Shown: positions 9,469-18,908 of the stretch, piece by piece | How the letters are laid out: the number at the start of each line of letters is the position of its first letter | How positions within the stretch are numbered: position 1 is the first letter of the stretch | Assembly (NCBI GenBank): GCA_937931205.1 | Contig: CALHBF010000008.1 | Coordinates: forward strand, 1 to 64,000 | DNA from: an uncultured Bacteriovoracaceae bacterium | Lineage (GTDB): Bacteria; Bdellovibrionota; Bacteriovoracia; Bacteriovoracales; Bacteriovoracaceae | Reading direction: 5' to 3' | Length of the DNA: 64,000 bases | Made by a program: the position numbers and the translations under genes | Notes under the pieces: generated by a model | Database searches by the model: none | Told to the model about the DNA's origin: nothing | The model's input: only the letters and a program-made list of their open reading frames with translations

Positions 9469-11275
9469 GACAATTCATCTTACCTAAAAACACTCCTCCA
9501 TTTTCACAAAGAGTGAGTTCAATTGGGGAAGTATGTTTTTTAAATTTCCCAAGCGGGTACATCTTTTCAACGACCTCTCCGACCTGAAAACCTTTAGTTC
9601 GTACATACGGCCATCTCACCTTGACTCCCAAAACTTCAGTCTTGGCATCAACTCCGAAATGAACACCTTTCTCATTCTGTGAAGGGAGCCCTCCTTGCGA
9701 ATACTCCACCCATCTTCGCTGAACAACATCCTCTCCTTCGCGTCTGGTATAAAGCATGACCATGGCCCCTAGGGCGTCAGAGTTAGAATGAATTCCTTGA
9801 AGGTGAAAACGATAGGCCTTTCCAGTTGTCTTCACATGATTTTCAAAAACATAAAGTCTGGCTGGAATTTCTGATCTTCTGATATTGTTCTGCGAGGTAA
9901 TAATATCGAGCTTGCCGTCATTATTGAGATCTAAAACAATGGAGGACATAGGATTCACAATATCAATCCCTAACTGTCCTGCAACATTGGCGAATGCTTT
10001 AGTTTCTTCTTGTTCAAAAAAAACCAATTTGGAATGAGGAGGAAATCCAGAGTTATCGACCAAGAGGTCAATCCTTCCATCGAGGTTGTAATCAAACCAC
10101 ACCGCTCTTCGGTCACCTTGGTTCCAAAAATCATTATGAGCATCGCTTAGATATTCTGTTCTGATAAAGTAAGGTGGATAAGTATCCCGCGAGCCAGTCA
10201 GAACACTTGATTTATCAACAGAGGAATTATCATAAGCATGAGATAACTCTCCTAAAAAGATATCCATTAATCCATCTGAGTTATAATCAGCGCAAGCACT
10301 GAAGAAACTTCGTCCCCCTCCTGTCGGGATGAGACTTCCGTTGTGGTCGGCCGCATAGTTGGATTCAACTCCAACATCTTCGAAATATCTACCCCCTGTT
10401 GTTTTATCCAGGATATTCATCCAAAGCTTATTTCGATAGCCACCTGATGAAACAGTGAGGATATCTGGAAAGCCGTTTTGATCAATATCGCAGCTAGAAC
10501 TTCCAAAAGTAGGTCTGGCCTCTGGAGGAAAAAGTTGATCTGCTGACTTAATTGTTTCCTTTGAAAGCAGATGGCTCACATCCTTAAAGACACCTTTTTG
10601 ATTTTCCAGAAGGCGATCTGCAACCATCTTTGTTTCTGCTCCCATGTTATCAAACCAATTGGAAACAAAAATATCAGGCCACCCATCGAGATTGTAATCA
10701 ACAATGGTCACACTGCTGGTAGGCTCACTGGGAAGATTGAGTCCTGCATCTGTGAATTGCAACTTACCTTCGACCAATTTCCCGTAATAAACTTTCAGAG
10801 GAACTTGGGTCATTTCAGATTTTTGATTAAGGACTCCGCTGACTAAATCAACAACTCCGTCTTTATTCAGATCATTGAAAACGAGAAAAGAAGCTTTAAA
10901 GTCTACCGGAAGTGGATCATGATCCCACTCTACGAATTTATTTTCTTTGGCAGAAAAAAGATAAAAATGAGGACGATTGTAAAAATTAGGTAGCACCACC
11001 AGATCAGTTCTGCCATCTCCATTTAAGTCTACTGCATTGAAACTCACACCGTGAATTCCAGCAAGGCCATATTCCTTTGTCTTATCATGAAAAACAGCAT
11101 TAGGAACCGTTGGCCCGTAATTTGTTATTCGCTCGGACTTCTTCGGAATTTTTTTGGAGAAGATTTTTGGCGCTATCTTTTCAGAAGAACAACCAAAAGT
11201 AAAAAGGAGAAGCCCCCCGATGAGAGGGGCCAAACCATTCTTAGAAATCGACGATGTCAAAGCCAAATCCCTCAT
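9452..11275 (-). CDS. FG-GAP/VCBS-repeat lipoprotein with C-terminal ASPIC/UnbV-like domain
   Basis: Repeated DxNxDGxxD loops (DLNGDGRTD, DLNKDGVVD, DYNLDGWPD, DIDQNGFPD, DYNSDGLMD, DYNLDGRID, DLNNDGKLD); lipobox LLLFTFGCSS; start chosen at MRDLALTSS. Confidence 0.85.
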   Translation of the reverse strand: MRDLALTSSISKNGLAPLIGGLLLFTFGCSSEKIAPKIFSKKIPKKSERITNYGPTVPNAVFHDKTKEYGLAGIHGVSFNAVDLNGDGRTDLVVLPNFYNRPHFYLFSAKENKFVEWDHDPLPVDFKASFLVFNDLNKDGVVDLVSGVLNQKSEMTQVPLKVYYGKLVEGKLQFTDAGLNLPSEPTSSVTIVDYNLDGWPDIFVSNWFDNMGAETKMVADRLLENQKGVFKDVSHLLSKETIKSADQLFPPEARPTFGSSSCDIDQNGFPDILTVSSGGYRNKLWMNILDKTTGGRYFEDVGVESNYAADHNGSLIPTGGGRSFFSACADYNSDGLMDIFLGELSHAYDNSSVDKSSVLTGSRDTYPPYFIRTEYLSDAHNDFWNQGDRRAVWFDYNLDGRIDLLVDNSGFPPHSKLVFFEQEETKAFANVAGQLGIDIVNPMSSIVLDLNNDGKLDIITSQNNIRRSEIPARLYVFENHVKTTGKAYRFHLQGIHSNSDALGAMVMLYTRREGEDVVQRRWVEYSQGGLPSQNEKGVHFGVDAKTEVLGVKVRWPYVRTKGFQVGEVVEKMYPLGKFKKHTSPIELTLCENGGVFLGKMNCPTSAF

Positions 11276-13013
11276 TCTTACTAACAACTTTAGAAATTTT
11301 CGGAATAAGAGAATCACTTGAAGAACCAAGTGACTTTAAATTGGCCTTAAATACTTGGCGAGAGTTTTTACAGATAAAGTCTGTAAGATTTTTTACATAT
11401 TCTTTTTCTTCAGCAGAAACTTCCGCCTTACCTAGGATTGAAGTTGTACGAGAAAGAACACAAATTTGAGCGTAAAGTTCCATCGACATGTTAGCAATAC
11501 GCAGCTGAACAAGTTCGTTGCCAATAATATCTTTGCCGTACTTCATGATTGTGTTTTCAACTGCAATTCCAAAATCTTTAAGCTGAGTTACAAATTCATG
11601 GCCATGTTTTTCCAGGCTTGGGTGAACTTTAGTCAGAGTCTTTGATCCAATATATTTTGAAATTCTTTTTTTCGCAAAATCAGAAAGAATACCTACAGAC
11701 TTGATCGGATCTTTAAGTGCTTTAGAAACATCTGCGATTTTTCCAAGCTCTTTGAGATTATCAGAAGGACCTTTAATACCTGAAAGAGCATTAAAGATAC
11801 GAAGGATCTCGTTTGTCCCTTCAAAAATAAGGTTAATACGACAGTCTCTCATAATACGCTCATAAGGATATTCCTTCATGTAAGCGTTACCTGCAGCAAT
11901 TTGAGTTGCTTTATCGATCGTGTCCCAAAGTTTTTCAGAGCAATAAACCTTACAGATAGCAGACTCATGAGAGAAATCTTTCATTCCTTTCGTGATCTTT
12001 CCAGTTGTCATATAAACCATTGATTCAGAAGCATAAATATTTGCTGCCATCGTCGCCAGTTTTTCCTGAATAAGACCGAAATTAGCAATATAATCACCGA
12101 ACTGCTTACGAGTATTGGCCTGAGCTGCTGCCATTTTTAGAATTGTTTTCATTCCACCGACTGCTCCTGAACCAAGAGAAAGACGGCCAGTATTAAGAAC
12201 ATTCATGGCGATTTTAAAGCCCTTGCCTTCTTCACCGATAATATTTGAGGCTGGAACCTTCACATTATCAAAATACACAGCACGAGTTTCCGAAGCACGG
12301 ATTCCCATTTTGTCTTCTTTCTCACCAAAAGAAACACCTTCTCTTTCTTTCTCAACAATAAAGCATGTGATCTTTTCTTTTGTCTCACCATTTTCAGTAT
12401 GATCTGTTTTTGCAAACACTGAATAGAAACCTGCAAGACCAGCATTGGTAATCCATAATTTCTGTCCATTAATAGTATAAGTGCCGTCATTATTTTTCAC
12501 GGCTTTAGTCTTAATGGAATAAGCATCTGAACCAGAGCCAGGCTCAGTTAGACAGAAAGCACCAAAAACTTCTCCTGAAGCAAGTTTTGGTAACCAGAAT
12601 TTTTTCTGTTCTTCATTTCCTTCATTGAGAAGAGCTTTAAAGCCAATTGATTGGTGAGCACCAAGTGTTGTAGCGATAGCACCGTCAATTCCCGCAATTT
12701 GTGAGAAGACACGAGCATAAAGAGTTGTATCAAGACCAAGGCCTCCGTACTCCTCTCCAACTGCTAGTCCACATAATCCAAGTGCCGCTAGACCCTCCAG
12801 TACATCTTGAGGAATCTTCGCTTCCCTATCAAATTTTGCTGAATCGATTGAATCCTGAGCAAATTTATCAATTGCATCGATCATGGCCTTTGCCATTTCT
12901 ACTTGGTTTTCATCGAGGTGAGGAAATGGAAAAGCTTCATCTTCCAATACTTCTCCGTAGAACATTGCCTGAGCGATTGATGGAATTTCTTTCTGGGAAT
13001 CATTAGCTGACAT
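11241..13013 (-). CDS. Acyl-CoA dehydrogenase
   Basis: GAFCLTEPGSGSDA, KLWITNAG, RMMRDCRINLIFEGTNEI-like C-terminus (YERIMRDCRINLIFEGTNEILR). Confidence 0.95.
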   Translation of the reverse strand: MSANDSQKEIPSIAQAMFYGEVLEDEAFPFPHLDENQVEMAKAMIDAIDKFAQDSIDSAKFDREAKIPQDVLEGLAALGLCGLAVGEEYGGLGLDTTLYARVFSQIAGIDGAIATTLGAHQSIGFKALLNEGNEEQKKFWLPKLASGEVFGAFCLTEPGSGSDAYSIKTKAVKNNDGTYTINGQKLWITNAGLAGFYSVFAKTDHTENGETKEKITCFIVEKEREGVSFGEKEDKMGIRASETRAVYFDNVKVPASNIIGEEGKGFKIAMNVLNTGRLSLGSGAVGGMKTILKMAAAQANTRKQFGDYIANFGLIQEKLATMAANIYASESMVYMTTGKITKGMKDFSHESAICKVYCSEKLWDTIDKATQIAAGNAYMKEYPYERIMRDCRINLIFEGTNEILRIFNALSGIKGPSDNLKELGKIADVSKALKDPIKSVGILSDFAKKRISKYIGSKTLTKVHPSLEKHGHEFVTQLKDFGIAVENTIMKYGKDIIGNELVQLRIANMSMELYAQICVLSRTTSILGKAEVSAEEKEYVKNLTDFICKNSRQVFKANLKSLGSSSDSLIPKISKVVSKNEGFGFDIVDF

Positions 13014-13176
13014 CTTATATCCTTTAGAACTTATATAATGTTAAGAACATTATAATAAAGCTTCCGTTTCAAAGTACAGTGAAACTCTAGAGAAGTTTAA
13101 GCCGACAAAAAAACTCTCCTTTATTTTGTACTCTTATGCTCTTGCGTAAAATGCTGATTTTGATGAAAATGAATTA

Positions 13177-14517
13177 ATGATAAATAAAATCAAAGAGTTT
13201 TTAAAATCTAAGTTCTCTCGCCGTCGTGCCCAGGAATGGGAAGATGAAGATGAATATGAAGTGGTTGCTGAGGAAAGCGATCAAGAAACTCCTCCGGCAC
13301 TTGAAGCAGTCTCTAACAGTGAAGAGAAAATTGAAGAGTCGAGAGTAGAAACGCCTCCTCTCCAAGAACAAAATGAAGATTTCACACCGGAATTTCAGAA
13401 GATCCCTTCTCCTTCTAAACTAGAAGAACTCAAAGCAAGTTTCGCTTTGAAGATGGCCGATGTCTCTAATCGTCTCAGTGTTTGGAAGGCCAAGTTAACA
13501 AAAGTACAACTTCCCAAAAACGCTCTCAAAGAAAGAAAATTTGAAGCAAGTTTCAATGCTCTTCGTGCTTCTAATAGTGCGAAAAAAATTGTGGTATGGC
13601 TTGATAAAGTCCTGCTGCCTAGCAGTCGAGAAACAATTCACCAGACATTCTTGATTTTTCTTATTGCTCTCATCACTTACCAAGTGGGAAAACTAACTGC
13701 TCTTGCTTTTAAAGGGACTCAACTTCCTCATGTAGCAAGACATTCAGAAATTTCAGTCAACGTCACTGATGACTTCAATGCCAACAGTTTGAACCTTGTG
13801 AAGACTCTTAATCCTTTCCGCACAGATAAAGGTAAAGGTCCTGTACAAATTGCCAGTCAATCAAAATGCGAATCAGCATCTCAAAAAACAAGTCTTCCAC
13901 TTAAACTTGTTAATGCTGTTGTCCTACAGGATGAGGTGAAATCACTCGCAAGTGTTCAAGTAAGAAGTGATCGCAAGCTTCTCGAAGTGCGTATTGGTGA
14001 TAAGATTCAGAACATGGCAGAAATCTTTAAAATCAAAAGAGATGAAATCGTTGTTAAAAATCTTCAGACTGGAACCTGTGAAGCAGTAAGAAATGAGAAC
14101 CCAGCCCTTGCCAAGAGTTCACCAATCAGTGTGTTGTCTCCAAGTCAGAGCAAAACATTCTTAAAAAATAAAACAATTCCAGGCATCGAGAACTCTGGGA
14201 ATAATTTTAAAATCTCAAAATCTCTTATCAATGAAAAACTAAAAGATATTGGTCAAATCCTCACTCAGGCCAAGGCCGTTCCTATCCAGAATCCTGATGG
14301 AACAATGGCGTTTAGAATGACAGAGATGGATCCAGAAGGAATCTTCCCTTATCTGGGCCTTCAAGATCAAGATATTATTACAAGTATTAACGGGCAACCG
14401 ATTCAGAATATCAATGAGGTCATGAGCCTTTTTGGTAAGATAAAAAATGTAGAAAATCTCTCGTTAGGAATTCGTCGAGAAGGTTCTGAAGTAACACAAG
14501 AATATTCAATTAAGTGA
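13177..14517 (+). CDS. gspC: Type II secretion protein C with long N-terminal cytoplasmic extension and PDZ-like C-terminus
   Basis: Single TM (TFLIFLIALITYQVGKLTAL) after ~150 aa, HR-like region, C-terminal GLQDQDIITSINGQPIQN; first gene of gsp operon. Confidence 0.88.
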   Translation: MINKIKEFLKSKFSRRRAQEWEDEDEYEVVAEESDQETPPALEAVSNSEEKIEESRVETPPLQEQNEDFTPEFQKIPSPSKLEELKASFALKMADVSNRLSVWKAKLTKVQLPKNALKERKFEASFNALRASNSAKKIVVWLDKVLLPSSRETIHQTFLIFLIALITYQVGKLTALAFKGTQLPHVARHSEISVNVTDDFNANSLNLVKTLNPFRTDKGKGPVQIASQSKCESASQKTSLPLKLVNAVVLQDEVKSLASVQVRSDRKLLEVRIGDKIQNMAEIFKIKRDEIVVKNLQTGTCEAVRNENPALAKSSPISVLSPSQSKTFLKNKTIPGIENSGNNFKISKSLINEKLKDIGQILTQAKAVPIQNPDGTMAFRMTEMDPEGIFPYLGLQDQDIITSINGQPIQNINEVMSLFGKIKNVENLSLGIRREGSEVTQEYSIK

Positions 14518-14531
14518 TAAGGAACGATTTA

Positions 14532-17087
14532 ATGAAGACAAGATGTCAAAGTACTCGTTTAGTAGCACCAGTCATTATTGCCTCAATACTGACCACTACT
14601 CCAACGCAAGCTCAGTTCGATAAGTATCGTTCCCAGACTAATTTTAATACTGAAGGTGCTCAACCTGTTGTTGATCCAGATGGTAATCAGCCTCCGCAAA
14701 ACTTTTCATCAGTGACTGACCTTGATTCAATGACTGAAGATGAAGCGCAAGCGGCCCTAGAAGCAGCTGAAAGATCGGCCGATCCTAATTCTGGTTTTAT
14801 TAATCCTGATGATGCTGAAGAAGTTATTTTTGATAATGCAGCGGCCGATACTCCGGAAGATGAGGCCAACAACAAAACTTTTGGTAACCGTCCATCTACC
14901 AAGCTAGCGGCACAACCTAAGAATGAAAAATATGTAAACTTAAATCCTGAGACAGCGTTCGGTCCTGAGATTGTTGAATCATTTGATTTCCCTGATACAG
15001 ATATCATGGAGATCACTCGTCACATGCAAAAGCTGACGGGAATTAACCTCATCCTTGATAAGGATGTAAAAGGTAAAGTATCAATCATCGCTCCCACTCC
15101 GATTACTGTAGGAGATGCCTGGAAAGCTTATCTTGCTGCCCTTAATATGGCCGGATACTCGCTGGTTAAATCAGGAGCTTTCTATAAAGTTATCAATGCT
15201 CGTGAAATTCGTTATACGCCGACAAAGATTTATACAGGTAACTACACACCTGATACAGAAAACTATGTGATGAGAGTTATCTCTCTTAAATCCGTTTCAG
15301 CTGCAGAGATTGCCCGAAACTTCCGTCCATTCATGTCTCGGTATGGGCGAATCATTGATATCAAACAGACAAATACTATTATTATCGCTGATACCGGTTC
15401 AAACATTAACCGTCTTGCCAAGATGGTTAAATTCCTTGATGTTCCAGGACACGAAGAATCTCTGCAAATTGTAAAAGTGAAAAACTCTTCGGCCCAAGAG
15501 ATTGCCAAACTTTTAGATAATATTCTTAAAGGTGGCTCAAGCGCCGGTGCCAGAGGACAAAACAGTGCTACTCCTCGCTTTAGTGCTGCAGGTGGAGCTT
15601 CAAGTGACACGACAACCTCTATTTCAAAAATTATTGCGGAACCTAGAACAAACTCCATCATTGCGATGGCCAATGCAGAAGGGGCGAAACAACTTCGTGA
15701 CCTTATCTTAAAACTAGATGTGAAGCTAGTTTCTAGCAGTTCAAATAGAGTTCACGTCTACTATCTAAACTATGGTGACTCTGAAGAACTTTCAAAAACT
15801 CTTCAAAGTATTGTAACAGGTGCTTCACAAAGAACGGGTGGAGCAGCAGCAGGAGCGGCTTCGCGCTTCTCGACATCTGCTTCTGGGGAACCAACAAACC
15901 CTATTTTCTCAGCAGAAGTTAAAATTACTTCAGATAAAAATAACAACGCACTTGTGGTAACAGCATCTCCTACTGACTGGTTAACATTAAAAGATGTTAT
16001 CGGTCGTCTGGATATTCCACGTGACCAAGTTTATGTTGAAGGATTAATCTTAGAGGCCAACATTACTAAGATTAAAAGTTTTGGTGTTGAGTATGCCGGT
16101 GCTTACGGTAACGGAAATATTCAGCGTGCAGGTCTAACGAACTCTGGATCATCCGATATTCTTAACCTTCTCACAACTGGTGTTCCTACTGCCCTTGGTG
16201 GATTTTTTGCCGGTGTAGGTATTGGTCCAACAAGAAAAATCACAGCGGGAACTGGTTCAAGCTCTTCAACCGTAACCGTCAATGCAGTTAACGCTTTCAT
16301 TAAGGCCATCGCAAGCCACACTTCTACTAACGTGCTGGCAACACCTCAGATTCTGGCCCTGGACAACACAGAGGCAACGTTTGAAGTCGGAGATACAGTA
16401 CCTATTCAGAATGCGACCGTTTCAAGCGGTGGGGTTCAGTCTTTCAGTACAACTCAACAGGAAGCGAAACTTTCTTTAAAAATCACTCCGCAGATTAATA
16501 AAGTGACACGTTTCGTGAAATTAAAAATTAACCAGAAGATTGATGACTTCCAAGACACAGGAACAGCATCTCAGTCTGGTGGACGTCCGACCACTACTCG
16601 TTCTGCTATCACTGAAGTAATGGTCCGTGATCGCGATACTGTGGCCATGGGTGGACTACTACGCGATCGTGAAACCATTACGAGCAATAAAGTTCCTGTT
16701 CTAGGAGATATTCCGGTTCTTGGATGGTTATTTAAGAATAAGTCGAGAAACCTGACTAAGGTAAACCTGCTATTCTTTATGACACCGAAGATTATTGCTC
16801 CTTATGACAAAACGGCTTCGCAAAATACCAAAGACGTTCTTGAGAAAAGAAATTCTGGTATGTCGGAAATGTTTACCGGTGATGATGAGGATCCAAGCAA
16901 GAAGTTGAGCAATGAACTCAACGCAAAACTTGATCGTCAAATGGTTGCCCCTCTTTATGATGAAGAAAGTGCCGCTAAATACCGCGACCTAAACAATGAC
17001 GAAATCAGAAATCGCCGTGATGAAGACGAGTGGGACACTCCGAATTATCAAGAAATCATTCGCGAAAAGAGTTCCGGTCAAAATTAA
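14532..17087 (+). CDS. gspD: Type II secretion secretin
   Basis: Secretin motifs (VPVLGDIPVLGWLFKNKSR), N-domain repeats; start at 14532 (MKTRCQS) or 14514. Confidence 0.95.
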   Translation: MKTRCQSTRLVAPVIIASILTTTPTQAQFDKYRSQTNFNTEGAQPVVDPDGNQPPQNFSSVTDLDSMTEDEAQAALEAAERSADPNSGFINPDDAEEVIFDNAAADTPEDEANNKTFGNRPSTKLAAQPKNEKYVNLNPETAFGPEIVESFDFPDTDIMEITRHMQKLTGINLILDKDVKGKVSIIAPTPITVGDAWKAYLAALNMAGYSLVKSGAFYKVINAREIRYTPTKIYTGNYTPDTENYVMRVISLKSVSAAEIARNFRPFMSRYGRIIDIKQTNTIIIADTGSNINRLAKMVKFLDVPGHEESLQIVKVKNSSAQEIAKLLDNILKGGSSAGARGQNSATPRFSAAGGASSDTTTSISKIIAEPRTNSIIAMANAEGAKQLRDLILKLDVKLVSSSSNRVHVYYLNYGDSEELSKTLQSIVTGASQRTGGAAAGAASRFSTSASGEPTNPIFSAEVKITSDKNNNALVVTASPTDWLTLKDVIGRLDIPRDQVYVEGLILEANITKIKSFGVEYAGAYGNGNIQRAGLTNSGSSDILNLLTTGVPTALGGFFAGVGIGPTRKITAGTGSSSSTVTVNAVNAFIKAIASHTSTNVLATPQILALDNTEATFEVGDTVPIQNATVSSGGVQSFSTTQQEAKLSLKITPQINKVTRFVKLKINQKIDDFQDTGTASQSGGRPTTTRSAITEVMVRDRDTVAMGGLLRDRETITSNKVPVLGDIPVLGWLFKNKSRNLTKVNLLFFMTPKIIAPYDKTASQNTKDVLEKRNSGMSEMFTGDDEDPSKKLSNELNAKLDRQMVAPLYDEESAAKYRDLNNDEIRNRRDEDEWDTPNYQEIIREKSSGQN

Positions 17088-17111
17088 TCCCTTTCATTTA
17101 TAGTTTTCTAG

Positions 17112-17129
17112 CGCCCCGTTCGCGGGGCG
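17112..17129. other. Perfect 7-bp GC stem with TTCG tetraloop between gspD and gspE
   Basis: CGCCCCG-TTCG-CGGGGCG; no T-tract downstream. Confidence 0.8.
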
Positions 17130-17154
17130 TGCTATAATTTCAATATCGTATAAT
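17130..17154 (+). promoter_or_regulatory. Candidate internal promoter before gspE (extended -10 TGCTATAAT plus a second TATAAT)
   Basis: TGCTATAAT at 17130-17138 and TATAAT at 17149-17154; no clear -35. Confidence 0.45.
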
Positions 17155-17177
17155 TCAAGTGGTAAGGTAAAACTCTT

Positions 17178-18908
17178 ATGAATTTATCAAGTGAAGTTTT
17201 AGGAAGCTTTGAGCAATCGAAAGAAAAAATTGGCGAGCTCTTATTAAAGAATACTCACCTCACGCGCGCTCAACTTAATGAAGCCCTAGAAACTCAAGAA
17301 ATCCAGGGTGGACTTCTTGGAGATATCCTGGTTGAAAAAAACTTTATCCAGCCCCATGACCTTATTAAAATCGTTTGTCTGCAAATTGGCATTCCTTTTC
17401 AAATCGATATTAAGCTCGAAGATATTGATCCCAATCTGGTAAAAGATCTTTCCATCAACTACTCAAAACACCATCAGGTTCTTCCTTGTTTTGAAACTGA
17501 TTTTTGCGTCACCGTTTTAATGAGTAATCCTTTTAATTATAATGTGATCAATGATCTTCACATGATCTTCAAAAAAGAGATCAAGATCATCTGCACTACT
17601 CCTGCTCGTTTAGAAGACGCCATCAACCGCGTCTACGAAAAGGCCAATAGAAACATTGTAGATTCGATTGAAGATCAGGAATTTGAAGAGAATCTTGATC
17701 TTGAAGGACCTATTGATATTCTTGATGCCACTGCTGATGAAGCTCCCGTGATTCGTTTTGTAAACTCGGTAATTTTTCGTGCAGTGAAGGAAAGAGCATC
17801 AGATATTCACATTGAGCCTTATGACAAAGAAACAGTTTATCGCTTCCGCATTAACGGGGTGATGACTGAAATTTTAAGACAACCGAAGAAAACTCACGCT
17901 GCTGTATCAAGCCGTATTAAAGTTATGGCAAAACTTGATATTGCTGAAAAGCGTCTTCCTCAAGATGGTCGTATTAAGATTAAAATTGCCGGTAAAGATA
18001 TTGATATTCGTCTCTCTACAATTCCTATCCAATCAGGAGAGAGAATTGTAATGAGGATTCTAGAGAAGAATAATACGGCCCTTAAACTTGAGACACTTGG
18101 TTTCAGAGGGAAAGTACTAGAAGGTCTGCAAGAACTTGCCAGCCATAAGCACGGAGTTCTTTATGTTACTGGTCCAACAGGTCATGGTAAAACCACTACT
18201 CTCTTTGCTATTCTAGATAGAATTAATTCACCTGATAAAATGATCATTACTGTTGAGGATCCGGTGGAGTATGAAATCCCTGGTATTTCTCAGATTCAAG
18301 TGAATCATAAAATTGAACTATCTTTTGCTGTAGCCCTTCGTTCTATTCTTCGACAAAACCCGGACGTGGTGATGGTGGGAGAGACCCGTGACCAAGAAAC
18401 AGCAGAGATGGCCATCAACGCCTCACTTACCGGTCACTTTGTATTATCTACTCTCCACACCAATGATGCTTCAAGTGCACCAACTCGACTCATTGATATG
18501 GGTGTACAGCCGTTTTTGATCTCTTCATCTTTAGTAGGAGTTCTTGCTCAACGACTTGTTCGAACACTCTGTAAAGAATGTAAGCAGCCAACTAAGATTT
18601 CTGATTTTGAGAAAGTAGTTCTCGATGTAGAAAATGTTCCAGCTGATACCACAATCTTCAAACCGGTTGGTTGTGCAAAATGTTCTAATACTGGTTACGC
18701 AGGTCGAACAGTTGTATCTGAACTTCTTCTTATCAATGATGAAATTCGTGCTCTGATTATTCAAAAAGCAGATGCTGCTACTATTAAAAAAGCAGCTGTT
18801 AGAAATGGTATGAGAACACTTCGTGGAGATGCTCTTGATAAAATTTTCGAGGGTGTTACTTCGGTAGATGAAGTGATGAGAGCTATTAACTCTGAAGAGG
18901 CCAACTAA
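17178..18908 (+). CDS. gspE: Type II secretion ATPase
   Basis: Walker A GPTGHGKTTT, RQNPDVVMVGETRDQETAEMAINASLTGH, CKEC...CAKC zinc motif. Confidence 0.97.
   Translation: MNLSSEVLGSFEQSKEKIGELLLKNTHLTRAQLNEALETQEIQGGLLGDILVEKNFIQPHDLIKIVCLQIGIPFQIDIKLEDIDPNLVKDLSINYSKHHQVLPCFETDFCVTVLMSNPFNYNVINDLHMIFKKEIKIICTTPARLEDAINRVYEKANRNIVDSIEDQEFEENLDLEGPIDILDATADEAPVIRFVNSVIFRAVKERASDIHIEPYDKETVYRFRINGVMTEILRQPKKTHAAVSSRIKVMAKLDIAEKRLPQDGRIKIKIAGKDIDIRLSTIPIQSGERIVMRILEKNNTALKLETLGFRGKVLEGLQELASHKHGVLYVTGPTGHGKTTTLFAILDRINSPDKMIITVEDPVEYEIPGISQIQVNHKIELSFAVALRSILRQNPDVVMVGETRDQETAEMAINASLTGHFVLSTLHTNDASSAPTRLIDMGVQPFLISSSLVGVLAQRLVRTLCKECKQPTKISDFEKVVLDVENVPADTTIFKPVGCAKCSNTGYAGRTVVSELLLINDEIRALIIQKADAATIKKAAVRNGMRTLRGDALDKIFEGVTSVDEVMRAINSEEAN

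Noticed and set aside
14687-15016. 109-aa minus-strand ORF inside gspD
   Set aside because: Antisense shadow ORF; Ser/Ala-rich composition mirrors the acidic linker on the other strand
15263-15673. 136-aa minus-strand ORF inside gspD
   Set aside because: Shadow ORF opposite a conserved secretin region
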